This document shows, in pieces, positions 34,854-43,838 of a DNA stretch of 64,000 nt (positions are counted from its first letter, which is position 1; each line of letters opens with the position of its first letter). The stretch comes from Rhizobiaceae bacterium (lineage in GTDB: Bacteria > Pseudomonadota > Alphaproteobacteria > Rhizobiales > Rhizobiaceae). The position numbers and the translations under genes are program-made. Below the pieces are notes generated by a model, which saw only the letters and a list, made by a program, of their open reading frames with translations, was not told the DNA's origin and ran no database searches. The stretch covers positions 1-64,000 of the forward strand of contig JALOTE010000002.1 of the NCBI GenBank assembly GCA_025458045.1, written 5' to 3'.

Positions 34854-35291
34854 TCAAAACCCGTCGCAATTGTCCGCCAAAGTTGTCTGCACGCTGGACA
34901 TGATGCGCCCTTTGGCGAAGCGGAAGGTCTCTTCCGTCAGCATGGCGTTGTCCGCGAAGGCGTAACAGACAGTCGTGCGCGTCTCATCCGGCGTGTCGGC
35001 CGTCACCTTGTGGCGGATCGTGCCGCCCGCAATCGCATCGGTCCATTCGTCCAGACTGGTCAGGAATTCATCGCGCGTCTGGATGATTCCGAGGTCTTTC
35101 AGGTCGATCGCCGCATCATCGGCCAACATGGCACCGACCGTGTCCTTGTCGACAACGCCGGTTTCGCCGCCCAGCGCAGCATACCAGCGCACCAGCGCCA
35201 GCGCGTTGCCGTCCCCTGCCATGGCGGAAGGCGGCGCAGATATGGTTGCCAGCAGGCACAGCGTCAAACTTGTCATGGCGTATTTCAGCAT
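34854..35291 (-). CDS. secreted NTF2/SnoaL-like hypothetical protein
   Basis: 145 residues with a signal peptide (MLKYAMTSLTLCLLATISAPPSAMA). The mature part (LVRWYAALGGE..MLADDAAIDLKDLGIIQTRDEFLTSLDEWTDAI..) resembles the cone fold of nuclear transport factor 2/SnoaL-like proteins. Two Cys (in TTVCYAF and DNCDGF) could form a disulfide in the periplasm. It begins 11 nt after the carbonic anhydrase stop and is the last gene of the sbtA-sbtB-CA run. No specific function can be given. Confidence 0.65.
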   Translation of the reverse strand: MLKYAMTSLTLCLLATISAPPSAMAGDGNALALVRWYAALGGETGVVDKDTVGAMLADDAAIDLKDLGIIQTRDEFLTSLDEWTDAIAGGTIRHKVTADTPDETRTTVCYAFADNAMLTEETFRFAKGRIMSSVQTTLADNCDGF

Positions 35292-35302
35292 GGGCGATTG
35301 TC

Positions 35303-35989
35303 CTATTCTGCGGCGCGCGCCAGCGGGGATGCGGTTCCCGCCGGTGTCAGTTCGGGCCGGATGAAATCACCGGTTGCCGGGTCCATCACCCAGAGTTCGC
35401 CGCTTTCAATGTCAAACCATGCGCCGTGCAGGCTGATGCGGCTCTTGCCCTCAAGGATCGACACGCAGGGGAAACTGCGCAGATTGTCGAGCGACGCACG
35501 GATGGAGGCGCGTTCCAGCGCCGTCTGCCGTTCGGCGGCAGTGAGGAACTCGGCGGCACTGATGCGTTTTGCGGCTGCCGACAGCATGCTCATCCATTTG
35601 CCGATGAAGTCACCGGGCGACAGAGGCGAGGCATTCACGTCAAGCGCGGCCTTGATGCCGCCGCAGCGGCCATGGCCAAGCACAACGATGTGCTTCACCT
35701 TCAAGACCTGCACCGCATATTCGAGCGCCGCGGATGTCGCGTGATACTCGCCATCCGGCGCGTATGGCGGCACGAGGTTTGCCACGTTGCGCATCACGAA
35801 CAATTCGCCCGGGCCCGCGTCGAAAATCATTTCCGGCGCGGCACGGCTGTCGCAGCAGGCAATCATCATGATGTCCGGGGACTGGCCATCCTTGGCCAGA
35901 TCGCGGTAGCGCTGACGCTCGCTGGCATGACGTCCGGCGATGAAGGCGCGGTAACCCTCGAGCAGACGTTCGGGAAGCGGTTCTGTCAT
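35303..35989 (-). CDS. beta-carbonic anhydrase
   Basis: 228-residue zinc enzyme interconverting CO2 and bicarbonate. Zinc and catalytic residues: Cys, Asp and Arg in ACCDSRAAPEMIF, His and Cys in VVLGHGRCGGIKAAL. No signal peptide, so cytoplasmic. Third gene of a run with the bicarbonate permease SbtA and the PII-like SbtB, so it likely equilibrates imported bicarbonate. A 52-nt gap separates it from sbtB. Confidence 0.94.
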   Translation of the reverse strand: MTEPLPERLLEGYRAFIAGRHASERQRYRDLAKDGQSPDIMMIACCDSRAAPEMIFDAGPGELFVMRNVANLVPPYAPDGEYHATSAALEYAVQVLKVKHIVVLGHGRCGGIKAALDVNASPLSPGDFIGKWMSMLSAAAKRISAAEFLTAAERQTALERASIRASLDNLRSFPCVSILEGKSRISLHGAWFDIESGELWVMDPATGDFIRPELTPAGTASPLARAAE

Positions 35990-36041
35990 GCGCCGATGCT
36001 TAGCAGGTCGCGCCGCAACGGATCAATTGGCGCAACGTCCA

Positions 36042-36353
36042 TCAGAAATGCGCAGGGCGGATGACTTGCACGTCCTGCACGGTGACAATGCCGATCTGTC
36101 CGCCAAGCAGGCCGAACACATGGTCAAGCACGCGGTCGCAGGCGTCCCCGTCGAGCACGCAGAGCATCTGCACCATCTTGCCGGTGTCACCCAAAGTGCC
36201 TTCGCTGTCCCACGCGCCTTGCGTGCCGCGCCCGGCGAGCGCCGGAAAGATCGTGTAGCCTGTCACGCCCTCGGCATCGAGCAGGCGGCGCATGCGCGGC
36301 AGGATCGGCTTCTCGAAAATGATCGTCAGCTGTTTCTTGGGGAAGGTCTGCAT
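36042..36353 (-). CDS. sbtB: SbtB-like PII superfamily protein
   Basis: 103 residues. The N-terminus KKQLTIIFEKPILPRMRRLLDAEGVTGYTIFPALAGRGTQG matches SbtB (beta1-alpha1-beta2 and T-loop start), and VQMLCVLDGDACDRVLDHVFGLL matches the second half. SbtB binds adenine nucleotides/cAMP and gates the bicarbonate transporter SbtA in cyanobacteria. This protein lacks the C-terminal CGPxGC redox loop of cyanobacterial SbtB and ends VIRPAHF. GAGGGA is 8 nt before ATG 36353, 11 nt after the sbtA stop. Confidence 0.87.
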   Translation of the reverse strand: MQTFPKKQLTIIFEKPILPRMRRLLDAEGVTGYTIFPALAGRGTQGAWDSEGTLGDTGKMVQMLCVLDGDACDRVLDHVFGLLGGQIGIVTVQDVQVIRPAHF

Positions 36354-36364
36354 GGTGGTGTCCC

Positions 36365-37342
36365 TCAGCCGGCAACGAAGCGGGCGATGGCGGTGTAGAC
36401 GGGTATGCCGATCGTCAGGTTCATCGGGAAGGTGAAGCCGAGTGACAGCGTGAGATAGATGGAAGGCCGCGCCTCCGGCAGCGCCAGACGCATTGCGGCG
36501 GGCACGGCGATGTAGGAGGCCGATGCGGCGAGCGTCATCAGCACGGCGATTCCGCCGGTGGAAAGGCCGGAGGCGAGGCCGAACGGCAGGGCGATCAGCG
36601 CCGAGACGAAGGGCATGATGAGCGCGAAGGCGACAAGGCCTGCGCTCATGCCCTGCCACCCGGAGCGGACACCTCGACCGGCGACCGCACCCATGTCGAG
36701 CAGGAACAGGCACAACACGCCTTTGAACGGCACGGTGATGAAGCCGTCGATCTCTTTCAGGCCCGCTTCGCCGGTGATCATGCCGATGATGAAGGCGCCC
36801 GTCAGCACCACGATGGAGGAATTGAGGAACACTTCCGACAGGACCTCGCCCTTCTCGCTCCTGCGGCCAGAAGCGCGGCTGGCGATGAACAGGGCGACGA
36901 GAATGGCCGGGGTTTCCATCACCGCCGCCACCGCGACCAGGAAGCCCTCATATTCAAGGCCGACAGTGCGCATCGCGGCAGTCGCCGCAACGAAGGTCAC
37001 AATCGAGATCGAGCCGTAATGGGCGGCAACGGCCGCCCGGTCCACCACCGGCAATTTCGCCATCGCGCCGAGCATTCCGTAGGCGACAAGCGGGATGAAT
37101 GCCGAAAGGATCGCACCCGAGACCAGCGCGATCACCAGATCCGTTCCAAGGCCATGGGCGGCGGCCGCAGCGCCGCCTTTGAAGCCGATCGCCAGCATCA
37201 GATAGATCGACAATGTCTTGGCGACGGGCTCCGGCAATGTCAGGTTCGAGCCTGCGAAAGCGCCGGCAAAGCCAAGCACGAAAAACAGGACGGGCGGCGA
37301 CAGGAGATTGGCCGAGGCAAGCGCGAAAAAGGAGTCCATCAT
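36365..37342 (-). CDS. sbtA: sodium-dependent bicarbonate permease SbtA family
   Basis: 325-residue polytopic protein with about 10 helices. Family motifs: LTLPEPVAKTLSIYLMLAIGFKGG, AHYGSISIVTFVAA, METPAILVALFIA, LEVF-like LSEVFLNSSIVVLTGAFIIG, and IAVPAAMRLALPEARPSIYLTLSLGFTFPMNLTIGIP. In cyanobacteria SbtA is a high-affinity Na+/HCO3- symporter. First gene of sbtA-sbtB-carbonic anhydrase. ATG 37342 (or the adjacent ATG 37339) is preferred to TTG 37348. Confidence 0.9.
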   Translation of the reverse strand: MMDSFFALASANLLSPPVLFFVLGFAGAFAGSNLTLPEPVAKTLSIYLMLAIGFKGGAAAAAHGLGTDLVIALVSGAILSAFIPLVAYGMLGAMAKLPVVDRAAVAAHYGSISIVTFVAATAAMRTVGLEYEGFLVAVAAVMETPAILVALFIASRASGRRSEKGEVLSEVFLNSSIVVLTGAFIIGMITGEAGLKEIDGFITVPFKGVLCLFLLDMGAVAGRGVRSGWQGMSAGLVAFALIMPFVSALIALPFGLASGLSTGGIAVLMTLAASASYIAVPAAMRLALPEARPSIYLTLSLGFTFPMNLTIGIPVYTAIARFVAG

Positions 37343-37382
37343 CGGCAACCGGGGAAAACTCAGCCGGGCCGGTTAAGCGGGT

Positions 37383-38108
37383 TCAGGCCCAAATGGCAAT
37401 GGGAAGGCCGAAGGAATCACGGTCCGGCGGTGACGGGTGGGCGCGCGCCATGCCCGCCCTGATCCGCATCGCAGCCGCCAACGCGGCGCAGGCGTCCAGC
37501 AGGTCATCGGCGTTCGCGCCGCGCAATTTCGGCAGTGGCGCGGGAATTTTGAGCCCCGCCTTCGCCAGAAGCGCCATGCGCTCGCCCATGCCTTCGGGGT
37601 TGACCTGTCCCTTGATCTTTTTCGGCGTTGCGAGCGGCGCGCCGTTCAAGGTGGCAAACACCAGTTCGGGATGGGTCTCGTATGTGCGGGCGGCGTCGGC
37701 CGGGCCGGCGCGCAAGACGGCGTCAAGTTCGCGGATTTTCGGGAACAGATGGAACCCCTGCTTGGACACCTTGCGCGGCGGGTCGGATGTCAGAAGCGCG
37801 ATGCGGCAGCACTCGGCGTAGCTCTCCGCCTCGACTGCCGCGCGCGCGGGAATCGAAAACACGCTGGATTGCCGCCCGCCCAGCAAAGGGCGGATCAGGC
37901 GCTCCGGCCCACGACCGCCGGCACCGGTCGTCTCAGGCAGGCCGATCGGCATGTCGATGGCAATCACAGCGTCGGGAAACGCTTCAAGCAGGGCGCGCGC
38001 ATCCGGATGAACGACGAATTGAACTGCTTCATTGCTGCCGGGATGCGCCGAGACAAAGCCCGCCTTGCATCCGTCGACGCCGACACACTCCACAATCCGC
38101 CGCGTCAC
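37383..38108 (-). CDS. DUF429 domain-containing protein
   Basis: 241 residues. DUF429 (RNase H-like fold) is shown by VGVDGCKAGFVSAH at the N-terminus, VIAIDMPIGLPETTGAGGRGPERLIRPLLGGRQSSVFSIP, and GANADDLLDACAALAAAMRI near the C-terminus, with acidic residues placed for metal binding. A nuclease-like role is an inference from fold; function is unknown. Its ATG overlaps the pdxY stop (ATGA). Confidence 0.85.
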   Translation of the reverse strand: MTRRIVECVGVDGCKAGFVSAHPGSNEAVQFVVHPDARALLEAFPDAVIAIDMPIGLPETTGAGGRGPERLIRPLLGGRQSSVFSIPARAAVEAESYAECCRIALLTSDPPRKVSKQGFHLFPKIRELDAVLRAGPADAARTYETHPELVFATLNGAPLATPKKIKGQVNPEGMGERMALLAKAGLKIPAPLPKLRGANADDLLDACAALAAAMRIRAGMARAHPSPPDRDSFGLPIAIWA

Positions 38109-38962
38109 AGCGTCACGTGCCGCAAGTCGGGCGTGTCGGCCGGGATGCGCTGGCCGGGCGGGCTCAAATGGCTCAAACCTTCCCGATGCGCAAAGAATGC
38201 AGCCCGCGCCACGGTTCCGGTGGCATCCAACAACGCACCCTTCGCGCCTGCACCCGCCAGCATCTTGCCCAGAAACGCCGCTGCGAACATGTCGCCCGTG
38301 CCATTGGCGGCGTGCGGCAGGCGCGGATGGAAGACTGCTTCGGCGCTGTCTGGTTCGACAAGCGCCACCCCGGTTTCGTCCGCCTCATGGTCTGTTGTCG
38401 AAGTGACGGCAACGGTTGCCCGCCCGAGCGCGCGGGCCGCCATCACTGTTTCTCGAAGCCCGCCGACCGGCTGTCCGGTCAGCCAACCAAGTTCAAAGGC
38501 ATTGGGCGTGACAATGTCGGCAAGCGGCACAAGCTGATCGCGGATGGCGCGTGCGGTCGCCTCAGGCACATAAAGCCCGCCGGCATCGCCCGTCACGGGA
38601 TCGCAGAGATACATCGCCGCCGGGTGCGCGGATTTCACCGCGCGCACCAGCGCGGCAACCGGCGCGGCTTGCGATGCGTCACCCAGATAGCCGGAGATGA
38701 CGCCTGCGACTGGCAATTCTTTTGCCACGCGCGCCAGATCGGCGAGAAGCGCCTCGAATGACGCTGCATCCGGCACGAGGCGCGTCGGCTGGCCGAATTG
38801 CCGTGTCATGCCGGGGTGCCAGGGCAGTGTGATGGTCGGCACGGCGATGACGTCAAAACCCATTGTCTCCAGAACGGGCGTCATGATGCGGTTGCCGACC
38901 GCGCCCGCCGCGACATGGCTGGAGATCACCATCACCGCGCGCCGCGCATCACCCTTGGTCAT
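38105..38962 (-). CDS. pdxY: pyridoxal kinase
   Basis: 285-residue ribokinase-family enzyme of vitamin B6 salvage. Motifs: ISSHVAAGAVGNRIMTPVLETMGFDV at the N-terminus, GYLGDASQAAPVAALVRAVK, YLCDPVTGDAGGLYVP and the anion-hole/catalytic Asp in PHAANGTGDMFAAAFLG. Start ATG 38962 overlaps the preceding small gene's stop (ATGA) and its own stop overlaps DUF429 (ATGA), giving a tight three-gene unit. Confidence 0.93.
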   Translation of the reverse strand: MTKGDARRAVMVISSHVAAGAVGNRIMTPVLETMGFDVIAVPTITLPWHPGMTRQFGQPTRLVPDAASFEALLADLARVAKELPVAGVISGYLGDASQAAPVAALVRAVKSAHPAAMYLCDPVTGDAGGLYVPEATARAIRDQLVPLADIVTPNAFELGWLTGQPVGGLRETVMAARALGRATVAVTSTTDHEADETGVALVEPDSAEAVFHPRLPHAANGTGDMFAAAFLGKMLAGAGAKGALLDATGTVARAAFFAHREGLSHLSPPGQRIPADTPDLRHVTL

Positions 38963-39198
38963 GATGCGAGGAACCGCGCCAGCCAGAGGATGAGGCCGAT
39001 GGTCAGGGCAAGGCTGAGGGCCCGGCCGATGCGGCGGCCCCAAACCTCGACAGGGTCATCCTTGTTGGCATCGCGCGCCGCGAAATGATCTTCAATGCGC
39101 GCCTGAAGGCCGCCCGGCCGCATTTCAGCATCGATCCCGCGCAGGATACGGCCGGATTCGGCCCGGCGCTCGGCGTCTTTGTCGTCGGCTTTTCCCAT
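38959..39198 (-). CDS. small membrane-anchored hypothetical protein
   Basis: 79 residues. A charged N-terminal part (MGKADDKDAERRAESGRILR) leads to one C-terminal transmembrane helix (ALSLALTIGLILWLARFL), so a tail-anchored layout. Not recognised beyond this. The gene is coupled to pdxY by ATGA. The start at 39198 is supported only by context. Confidence 0.6.
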   Translation of the reverse strand: MGKADDKDAERRAESGRILRGIDAEMRPGGLQARIEDHFAARDANKDDPVEVWGRRIGRALSLALTIGLILWLARFLAS

Positions 39199-39256
39199 GG
39201 CCGCATGGTTCGGGCAAAACGCCGCGCGGCGCAAGGGCGCAAAAAAGCGTGCGGCG

Positions 39257-39417
39257 TGTCAGTTTGAAATCTCTTTCATCCTGAGGTGCTTTTTCCCTCG
39301 TGCTTCGAGGCCCGCAAGAGCACAGGGCGAGCCACGGGTCTCGCCCGTCCTTAAGACGGACCCTCAGCATGAAGGGAAAAGGCCTCGAAGGACCGATCTC
39401 CAACTGAGACACTGCCG
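39257..39417. repeat. palindromic repeat element B
   Basis: Second copy of element A in opposite orientation. Left arm TGTCAGTTTGAAATC, right end CTGAGACACTGCC; interior ACGGGTCTCGCCCGTC and ACCCTCAGCATGAAGGG. It lies in a 316-bp gap between the small membrane gene and a GNAT gene (39199-39514). Bases outside the element show nothing identifiable beyond an expected promoter for the GNAT gene. Confidence 0.82.
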
Positions 39418-39514
39418 AAAAGCGTGGCGCTTCAGCCGCACCCCGCAAACAAATCCGTGTGTCCGCCTTGGGGACTCTTGCCGGATCGTCCTTGCGTTGT
39501 ATGGTTAAGAAATC

Positions 39515-40024
39515 ATGAAGACGCTCGATATCGCCATTCGCCAAGCCGACCCGCGGGACGCCGCCGCCATCGCGGATGTGCACGCCTTGTCTTGGCGCAG
39601 TGCCTATTGCGGCATCATCCCCCACAAGGCGCTCACCATGATGATCGCGCGGCGCGGGCCGGACTGGTGGGGCAGGGTTATCGGCCGTTCCGGTGCGGTG
39701 CTTGTCGCTGATGTCGGCGGCGTGATCGCGGGCTATGTCACGTATGGGCGCAACCGCGCGCGCCAGCTCACCCAACAGGGTGAGATTTACGAGCTTTACC
39801 TGTTGCCGGAATATCAGGGCATCGGTCTCGGCACCAAGCTGTTCGATGCCGCCCGCAAGGCGCTGCGCGCCCATGATCTGCGGGGGCTGGTTGTCTGGGC
39901 GTTGGAAGACAATGCGCTGGCCGGCGGGTTCTATGAGGGGCTCGGCGGCCGCGATGTCGCCGAAGGCACCGAAACCTTCGATGACAAGACATTGAAGAAG
40001 GTCGCGTTCGTCTGGAACCGGTGA
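39515..40024 (+). CDS. GNAT family N-acetyltransferase
   Basis: 169-residue acetyltransferase. The acetyl-CoA motif is IYELYLLPEYQGIGLGTKLFDAARKAL, followed by VVWALEDNALAGGFYEGLGGRDVAEG. Opening IRQADPRDAAAIADVHALSWRSAYCGIIP is common to this subgroup of 'RimI-like' enzymes that lack a known target. It is monocistronic and convergent with the next gene (10-nt gap). Confidence 0.87.
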   Translation: MKTLDIAIRQADPRDAAAIADVHALSWRSAYCGIIPHKALTMMIARRGPDWWGRVIGRSGAVLVADVGGVIAGYVTYGRNRARQLTQQGEIYELYLLPEYQGIGLGTKLFDAARKALRAHDLRGLVVWALEDNALAGGFYEGLGGRDVAEGTETFDDKTLKKVAFVWNR

Positions 40025-40034
40025 GCCGGGCCTG

Positions 40035-40661
40035 TCACGGTGAGTTTGCCTGCTCCGGGTAGTAGCTCATCTGCGATGGCGGGTCGGCCGGAATGATGCC
40101 GTGCCATTGCGGCTCCGATACACCGCAATCGAAATCCCGCGCGACAGCGTCGGCCAGTTTCCGCGCCACCGTGTTGGCATCCGGTGTCAACCCGGCGTCC
40201 ACAAAGCCGACGGGACAGCCAATCGCGACGCCGGGCTGGCCGACGCGACTCACGACCAAAACGCTGTGACCGGGCACCGTGTCGTCACCGCCATTGGCGG
40301 CAATCGTCCAGCGCAGGATGGTGGCAAAAGGCACGTCTTCGGCATCCAGCCGCCATTCGATGGTTTCGCCTGCGCCGTTGAACGGACCGAAGGAGACGAA
40401 CGCCTCGCTGCCATCGGCACCTTTGAACCACGGCCCGACATGGCCGAAGAAGACCGATTGGCGCAGATCGCCCTCGCTCAAAATGACGGGATAGCCCTTG
40501 TAGCCGTTGCAGGTGAAGGTTCCGCCTGCTTCGTAAGTCGAAAGGGCGATGCAATTGTTGTTGAAGTCCAGTTTGGTGTAAACGCTCTCTGGCTCGGCGG
40601 CGAGCGCCGGGCTGAGCCCAGCCAGACCGGCCGCACTCATGATCGATAAAAACCGGGGCAT
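40035..40661 (-). CDS. secreted hypothetical protein
   Basis: 208 residues with a short signal peptide (MPRFLSIMSAAGLAGLSPALA). Four Cys at NNNCIAL, TFTCNGY, IGCPVG and FDCGVS could form two disulfides. The fold is mainly beta (WFKGADGSEAFVSFGPFNGAGETIEWRL). I do not recognise a family. GGGAGG lies 8 nt before ATG 40661, a strong start. Divergent from ppa. Confidence 0.7.
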   Translation of the reverse strand: MPRFLSIMSAAGLAGLSPALAAEPESVYTKLDFNNNCIALSTYEAGGTFTCNGYKGYPVILSEGDLRQSVFFGHVGPWFKGADGSEAFVSFGPFNGAGETIEWRLDAEDVPFATILRWTIAANGGDDTVPGHSVLVVSRVGQPGVAIGCPVGFVDAGLTPDANTVARKLADAVARDFDCGVSEPQWHGIIPADPPSQMSYYPEQANSP

Positions 40662-40817
40662 CTGGTCAACCTCCCGTTCACCGCGCCCTTTCACGCTAAC
40701 CTAAGGGAGACAAGGTAGGAAGCGGCATCACCCCGAACATGAGGTTCGCCGATGAACGCGCCGTTCTTCCCGCCGAAATTTCCCAGTACCGTCCAGATCA
40801 AGGACCCGGAGCCCATC

Positions 40818-41354
40818 ATGCGCCTTGACGCCATCTCCATCGGCAAGAACGCCCCCGATGACGTGAATGTCATCATCGAAGTTCCCGTTGGCGGCCAGCC
40901 GATCAAATATGAGATGGACAAGAAGGCGGGCGTGCTCGTCGTTGACCGTTTCCTGTACACGCCCATGACCTATCCGGGCAATTACGGCTTCGTGCCGCAC
41001 ACGCTGTCGGACGATGGCGACCCGATCGACGTGCTCGTCTGCAACACGCGTCCGCTCATTCCGGGCTGTGTCATCAATGTGCGCCCCATCGGCGTGATGA
41101 TGATGGAGGACAATTCGGGGCTGGACGAAAAGATCATCGCCGTTCCGTCCGACCATCTGACGCGCCGCTATGAGAAAGTGAAATCCTACACCGACCTGCC
41201 GGAAATCACGCTCCAGCAGATCGTGCACTTTTTCGAGCACTACAAGGATCTGGAGCCCGGCAAATGGGTGAAGGTCGGCGGTGTGGAAGGGCCGGACAAA
41301 GCCAAGCAGTTGATCGTCGAAGCCATCGAGCGGGCCAAGGCCGAACGCGGCTGA
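40818..41354 (+). CDS. ppa: inorganic pyrophosphatase
   Basis: Soluble family I pyrophosphatase driving biosynthetic reactions by PPi hydrolysis. 178 residues from ATG 40818, the family's usual start ([23 protein letters not shown]), with GGAG upstream; an in-frame ATG at 40752 would add 22 residues. Active-site residues: [30 protein letters not shown] (the DxDPxD metal signature) and the C-terminal [13 protein letters not shown]. Divergent from the secreted protein; a terminator follows. Confidence 0.95.
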   Translation: MRLDAISIGKNAPDDVNVIIEVPVGGQPIKYEMDKKAGVLVVDRFLYTPMTYPGNYGFVPHTLSDDGDPIDVLVCNTRPLIPGCVINVRPIGVMMMEDNSGLDEKIIAVPSDHLTRRYEKVKSYTDLPEITLQQIVHFFEHYKDLEPGKWVKVGGVEGPDKAKQLIVEAIERAKAERG

Positions 41355-41380
41355 GCCACTCAGGTCGAAACGCTGAGCAG

Positions 41381-41407
41381 AAAAGCCGGGCGATGCGCCC
41401 GGCTTTT
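41381..41407. terminator. bidirectional terminator between ppa and YggT
   Basis: AAAAGCCGGGCG and CGCCCGGCTTTT arms around a short GAT centre. It can end ppa on this strand and the YggT gene on the other. Confidence 0.85.
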
Positions 41408-41414
41408 CGCGTTG

Positions 41415-41708
41415 TCATCCGAGCACGGCCGGCACGATGGATGTCCACATCAAGCGCTGGATGAAGAAGATCAGCAGCAGCAGCACAATGGGCGAAATGT
41501 CGATGCCGCCGAGGTCCGGCATGAAGCGGCGGATCGGGCGCAACGCCGGTTCCGTGACACGGTAAAGCGCGTTGCCGATCGTCGCGACCGCCTGATTGCG
41601 CGGGTTGACGATGTTGAACGCGTAAAGCCAGGAAAACACCGCCGAGCCGATCAGCAGCCAGGTGAAGATCGACAAGGCAAGGTCAATTGTCTGGAACAAG
41701 GCGAGCAT
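41415..41708 (-). CDS. YggT family membrane protein
   Basis: 97 residues, two transmembrane helices ([22 protein letters not shown] and [17 protein letters not shown]) joined by the conserved YggT loop ([18 protein letters not shown]). Family members are linked to osmotic tolerance or to cell division/plastid division in other organisms. GGAGAAA precedes ATG 41708. Confidence 0.9.
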   Translation of the reverse strand: MLALFQTIDLALSIFTWLLIGSAVFSWLYAFNIVNPRNQAVATIGNALYRVTEPALRPIRRFMPDLGGIDISPIVLLLLIFFIQRLMWTSIVPAVLG

Positions 41709-41830
41709 CGGTTTCTCCGGCGACGGCAGGCTGAGGCCATGATGTAGCGGCGGCAACGGCCAGCGGCAAGGTTGCGCGGCGGATGCGGCAGGCGTATGGC
41801 CGGTTCGATTTCCCGCTTCAGACCTCCCCC

Positions 41831-43108
41831 ATGTCCAACTCCGGCACGACTGACGAGAGCCGCGGCGAGACCGTACTGCGCGACACGCGCTATGAGGCGT
41901 TCACTTTTGCGCCCTACCGCAATTTCTGGGGTGCGCGCTTCCTTGCCGCCTTCAGCGTTCAGATGATGGCGGTGGCTGTCGGCTGGCAGATCTATGACCT
42001 CACGCGAGACCCGCTCGACCTTGGCCTGATCGGCCTGTCGCAGTTTGCGCCCTCGGTGGTTTTGGTGCTGGTGACAGGCGCCGCCGCCGACCGTTACGGC
42101 CGCCGCTCCATCATGCGGCTTTCCGTGCTGCTGTTCCTGATGGTGGCGTCGGGCCTGCTGGCGCTGACGCTCCAAGGCCTCACATCGCCTTTGCCTGTGT
42201 TCGCGCTTCTGGTGCTGCTCGGCGTCGGTCGCGCGTTTTACGGCCCGGCCGCCTCGTCGCTGGTGGTCAGCCTTGTTCCAACACGCGTGTTTCCCAATGC
42301 CGTCGCGTGGAATTCATCGGCGTGGCAGGTGGCGATGATCACCGGGCCTGTCGCAGGCGGCCTGCTTTATGGTTTGGGGGCTGCGATACCCTATGCCCTG
42401 GCTGTTCTGCTGCTGGCGCTTGCCGCCCTTCTCATCACACGCATCCCGCATGTTGAACGCAAAGCTGAACAGGGCGTTGCGGGCGAGACGAAGGCGCAGC
42501 AGATTTTCGCAGGCTTTCGCTACATCTTCTCGCAACCCGTGGTGCTGGGCGCGATCTCGCTCGACTTGTTTGCAGTGCTGCTTGGCGGGGCAGTGGCGCT
42601 GCTGCCGGTCTTCGCGCGCGATGTGCTGGATCTCGGCCCGTGGGGCCTCGGGCTTCTGCGCGCCGCTCCGGGCATTGGCGCGGTGGCGATGGCAGCCTGG
42701 ATCGCCGCCCATCCGATCCGTGACCATGCCGGGCTGATCATGTTTGCAGGCGTGGCACTGTTTGGTGTTTTCACGCTGACCTTCGGGTTTTCAACCGTGG
42801 CCTGGCTGTCAATCGCCTCACTTGCCCTGCTTGGCGCCGCCGACATGGTGAGCGTTCAGGTGCGAGAGACGCTGATCCAATTGTGGACGCCCGATCATGT
42901 CCGCGGCCGCGTCAACGCCGTCAATTCGCTGTTTGTGGGTGCTTCAAACGAGTTGGGCGAGATGCGCGCCGGAACGATGGCCGCCTTTATCGGCGCGGTG
43001 CCTGCCGTGGTTGCAGGCGGCGCCGGCGCGATTGCGGTGGCGGGATTGTGGGCATGGATGTTCCCTGCGCTGCGCAAGATCAGGCGGCTGGACGAACGGG
43101 TGATGTGA
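41831..43108 (+). CDS. MFS exporter, EntS-like
   Basis: About 425 residues, 12 predicted helices. The opening [33 protein letters not shown], the [14 protein letters not shown] loop between helices 2 and 3, and the [40 protein letters not shown] segment are typical of the EntS/MFS_3 group, exporters of siderophores or drugs. No siderophore genes nearby. ATG 41831 is preferred over 41783 by topology. Convergent with the amidotransferase. Confidence 0.87.
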   Translation: MSNSGTTDESRGETVLRDTRYEAFTFAPYRNFWGARFLAAFSVQMMAVAVGWQIYDLTRDPLDLGLIGLSQFAPSVVLVLVTGAAADRYGRRSIMRLSVLLFLMVASGLLALTLQGLTSPLPVFALLVLLGVGRAFYGPAASSLVVSLVPTRVFPNAVAWNSSAWQVAMITGPVAGGLLYGLGAAIPYALAVLLLALAALLITRIPHVERKAEQGVAGETKAQQIFAGFRYIFSQPVVLGAISLDLFAVLLGGAVALLPVFARDVLDLGPWGLGLLRAAPGIGAVAMAAWIAAHPIRDHAGLIMFAGVALFGVFTLTFGFSTVAWLSIASLALLGAADMVSVQVRETLIQLWTPDHVRGRVNAVNSLFVGASNELGEMRAGTMAAFIGAVPAVVAGGAGAIAVAGLWAWMFPALRKIRRLDERVM

Positions 43109-43115
43109 AAAGCGT

Positions 43116-43838
43116 TCAAACCGGTGTATTCACCCGCCCGAAAACCACGCCGGCGAACTCCTCCATCCAGCGGCGCAGCGGCACATCGTGCAGCAGGCGG
43201 CCTTCGAGATGGGCATGGCCCTGTTGCGCGTTGGGCATGTCAAAGCGGTGCGCGCCCTTCACCACCCAGCGGCGCATCATGGCCTCTGTCAACTCGCCGT
43301 GAAACTGGACGCCGAAAGCATTCTTTCCGCACTGATAGGCCTGATTCTCGTAAAGGTCGGCGGTGGCCAGCCGCGTAAAGCCATCGGGCAGATCAAACCC
43401 CTCGCGATGGAAATGATAGACCATCTCCGGCCATTCCATCAGTGCGGCACCCTCTTCGGTGGCGCGCAACGGATACCAGCCGATCTCGACGCCGCCGCAC
43501 GGAGCGGAGGCGACACGCCCGCCGCAGGCCTTCACCAGCATCTGCGCTCCGAGGCAGATGCCGAGAAACGGCGTTTCCTCACGCAAGGCCGTTTCGCAAA
43601 GCGCGATTTCGCGGTGAATGTAGTCGGCATCATCATTGGCGCTCATCGGTCCGCCGAACACCACGACGCCGGAATATGACGCAAGCGTCGCAGGCAGCGG
43701 GTCACCCAGGACAGGCCGCCGGATGTCGAGACGGAAGCCGCGCGCCTGCAGGATCTGGCCGACGCGCCCGGGCGACGAAGTTTCCTGATGCAGGATAACC
43801 AGGATGGTTTCAGGGTGCGGTGTCCACGCCTTCAACAT
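43116..43838 (-). CDS. class I glutamine amidotransferase
   Basis: 240-residue GATase domain. The nucleophile elbow is PFLGICLGAQMLVKACGG (Cys); the catalytic His/Glu are in AFGVQFHGELTEAMM. FGGPMSANDDADYIHREIAL is a signature of the stand-alone GuaA-like amidotransferases (YfeJ/'glutamine amidotransferase'). No synthase partner is adjacent, so acceptor unknown. Its ATG shares one base with the TerB stop (TGATG). Confidence 0.9.
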   Translation of the reverse strand: MLKAWTPHPETILVILHQETSSPGRVGQILQARGFRLDIRRPVLGDPLPATLASYSGVVVFGGPMSANDDADYIHREIALCETALREETPFLGICLGAQMLVKACGGRVASAPCGGVEIGWYPLRATEEGAALMEWPEMVYHFHREGFDLPDGFTRLATADLYENQAYQCGKNAFGVQFHGELTEAMMRRWVVKGAHRFDMPNAQQGHAHLEGRLLHDVPLRRWMEEFAGVVFGRVNTPV

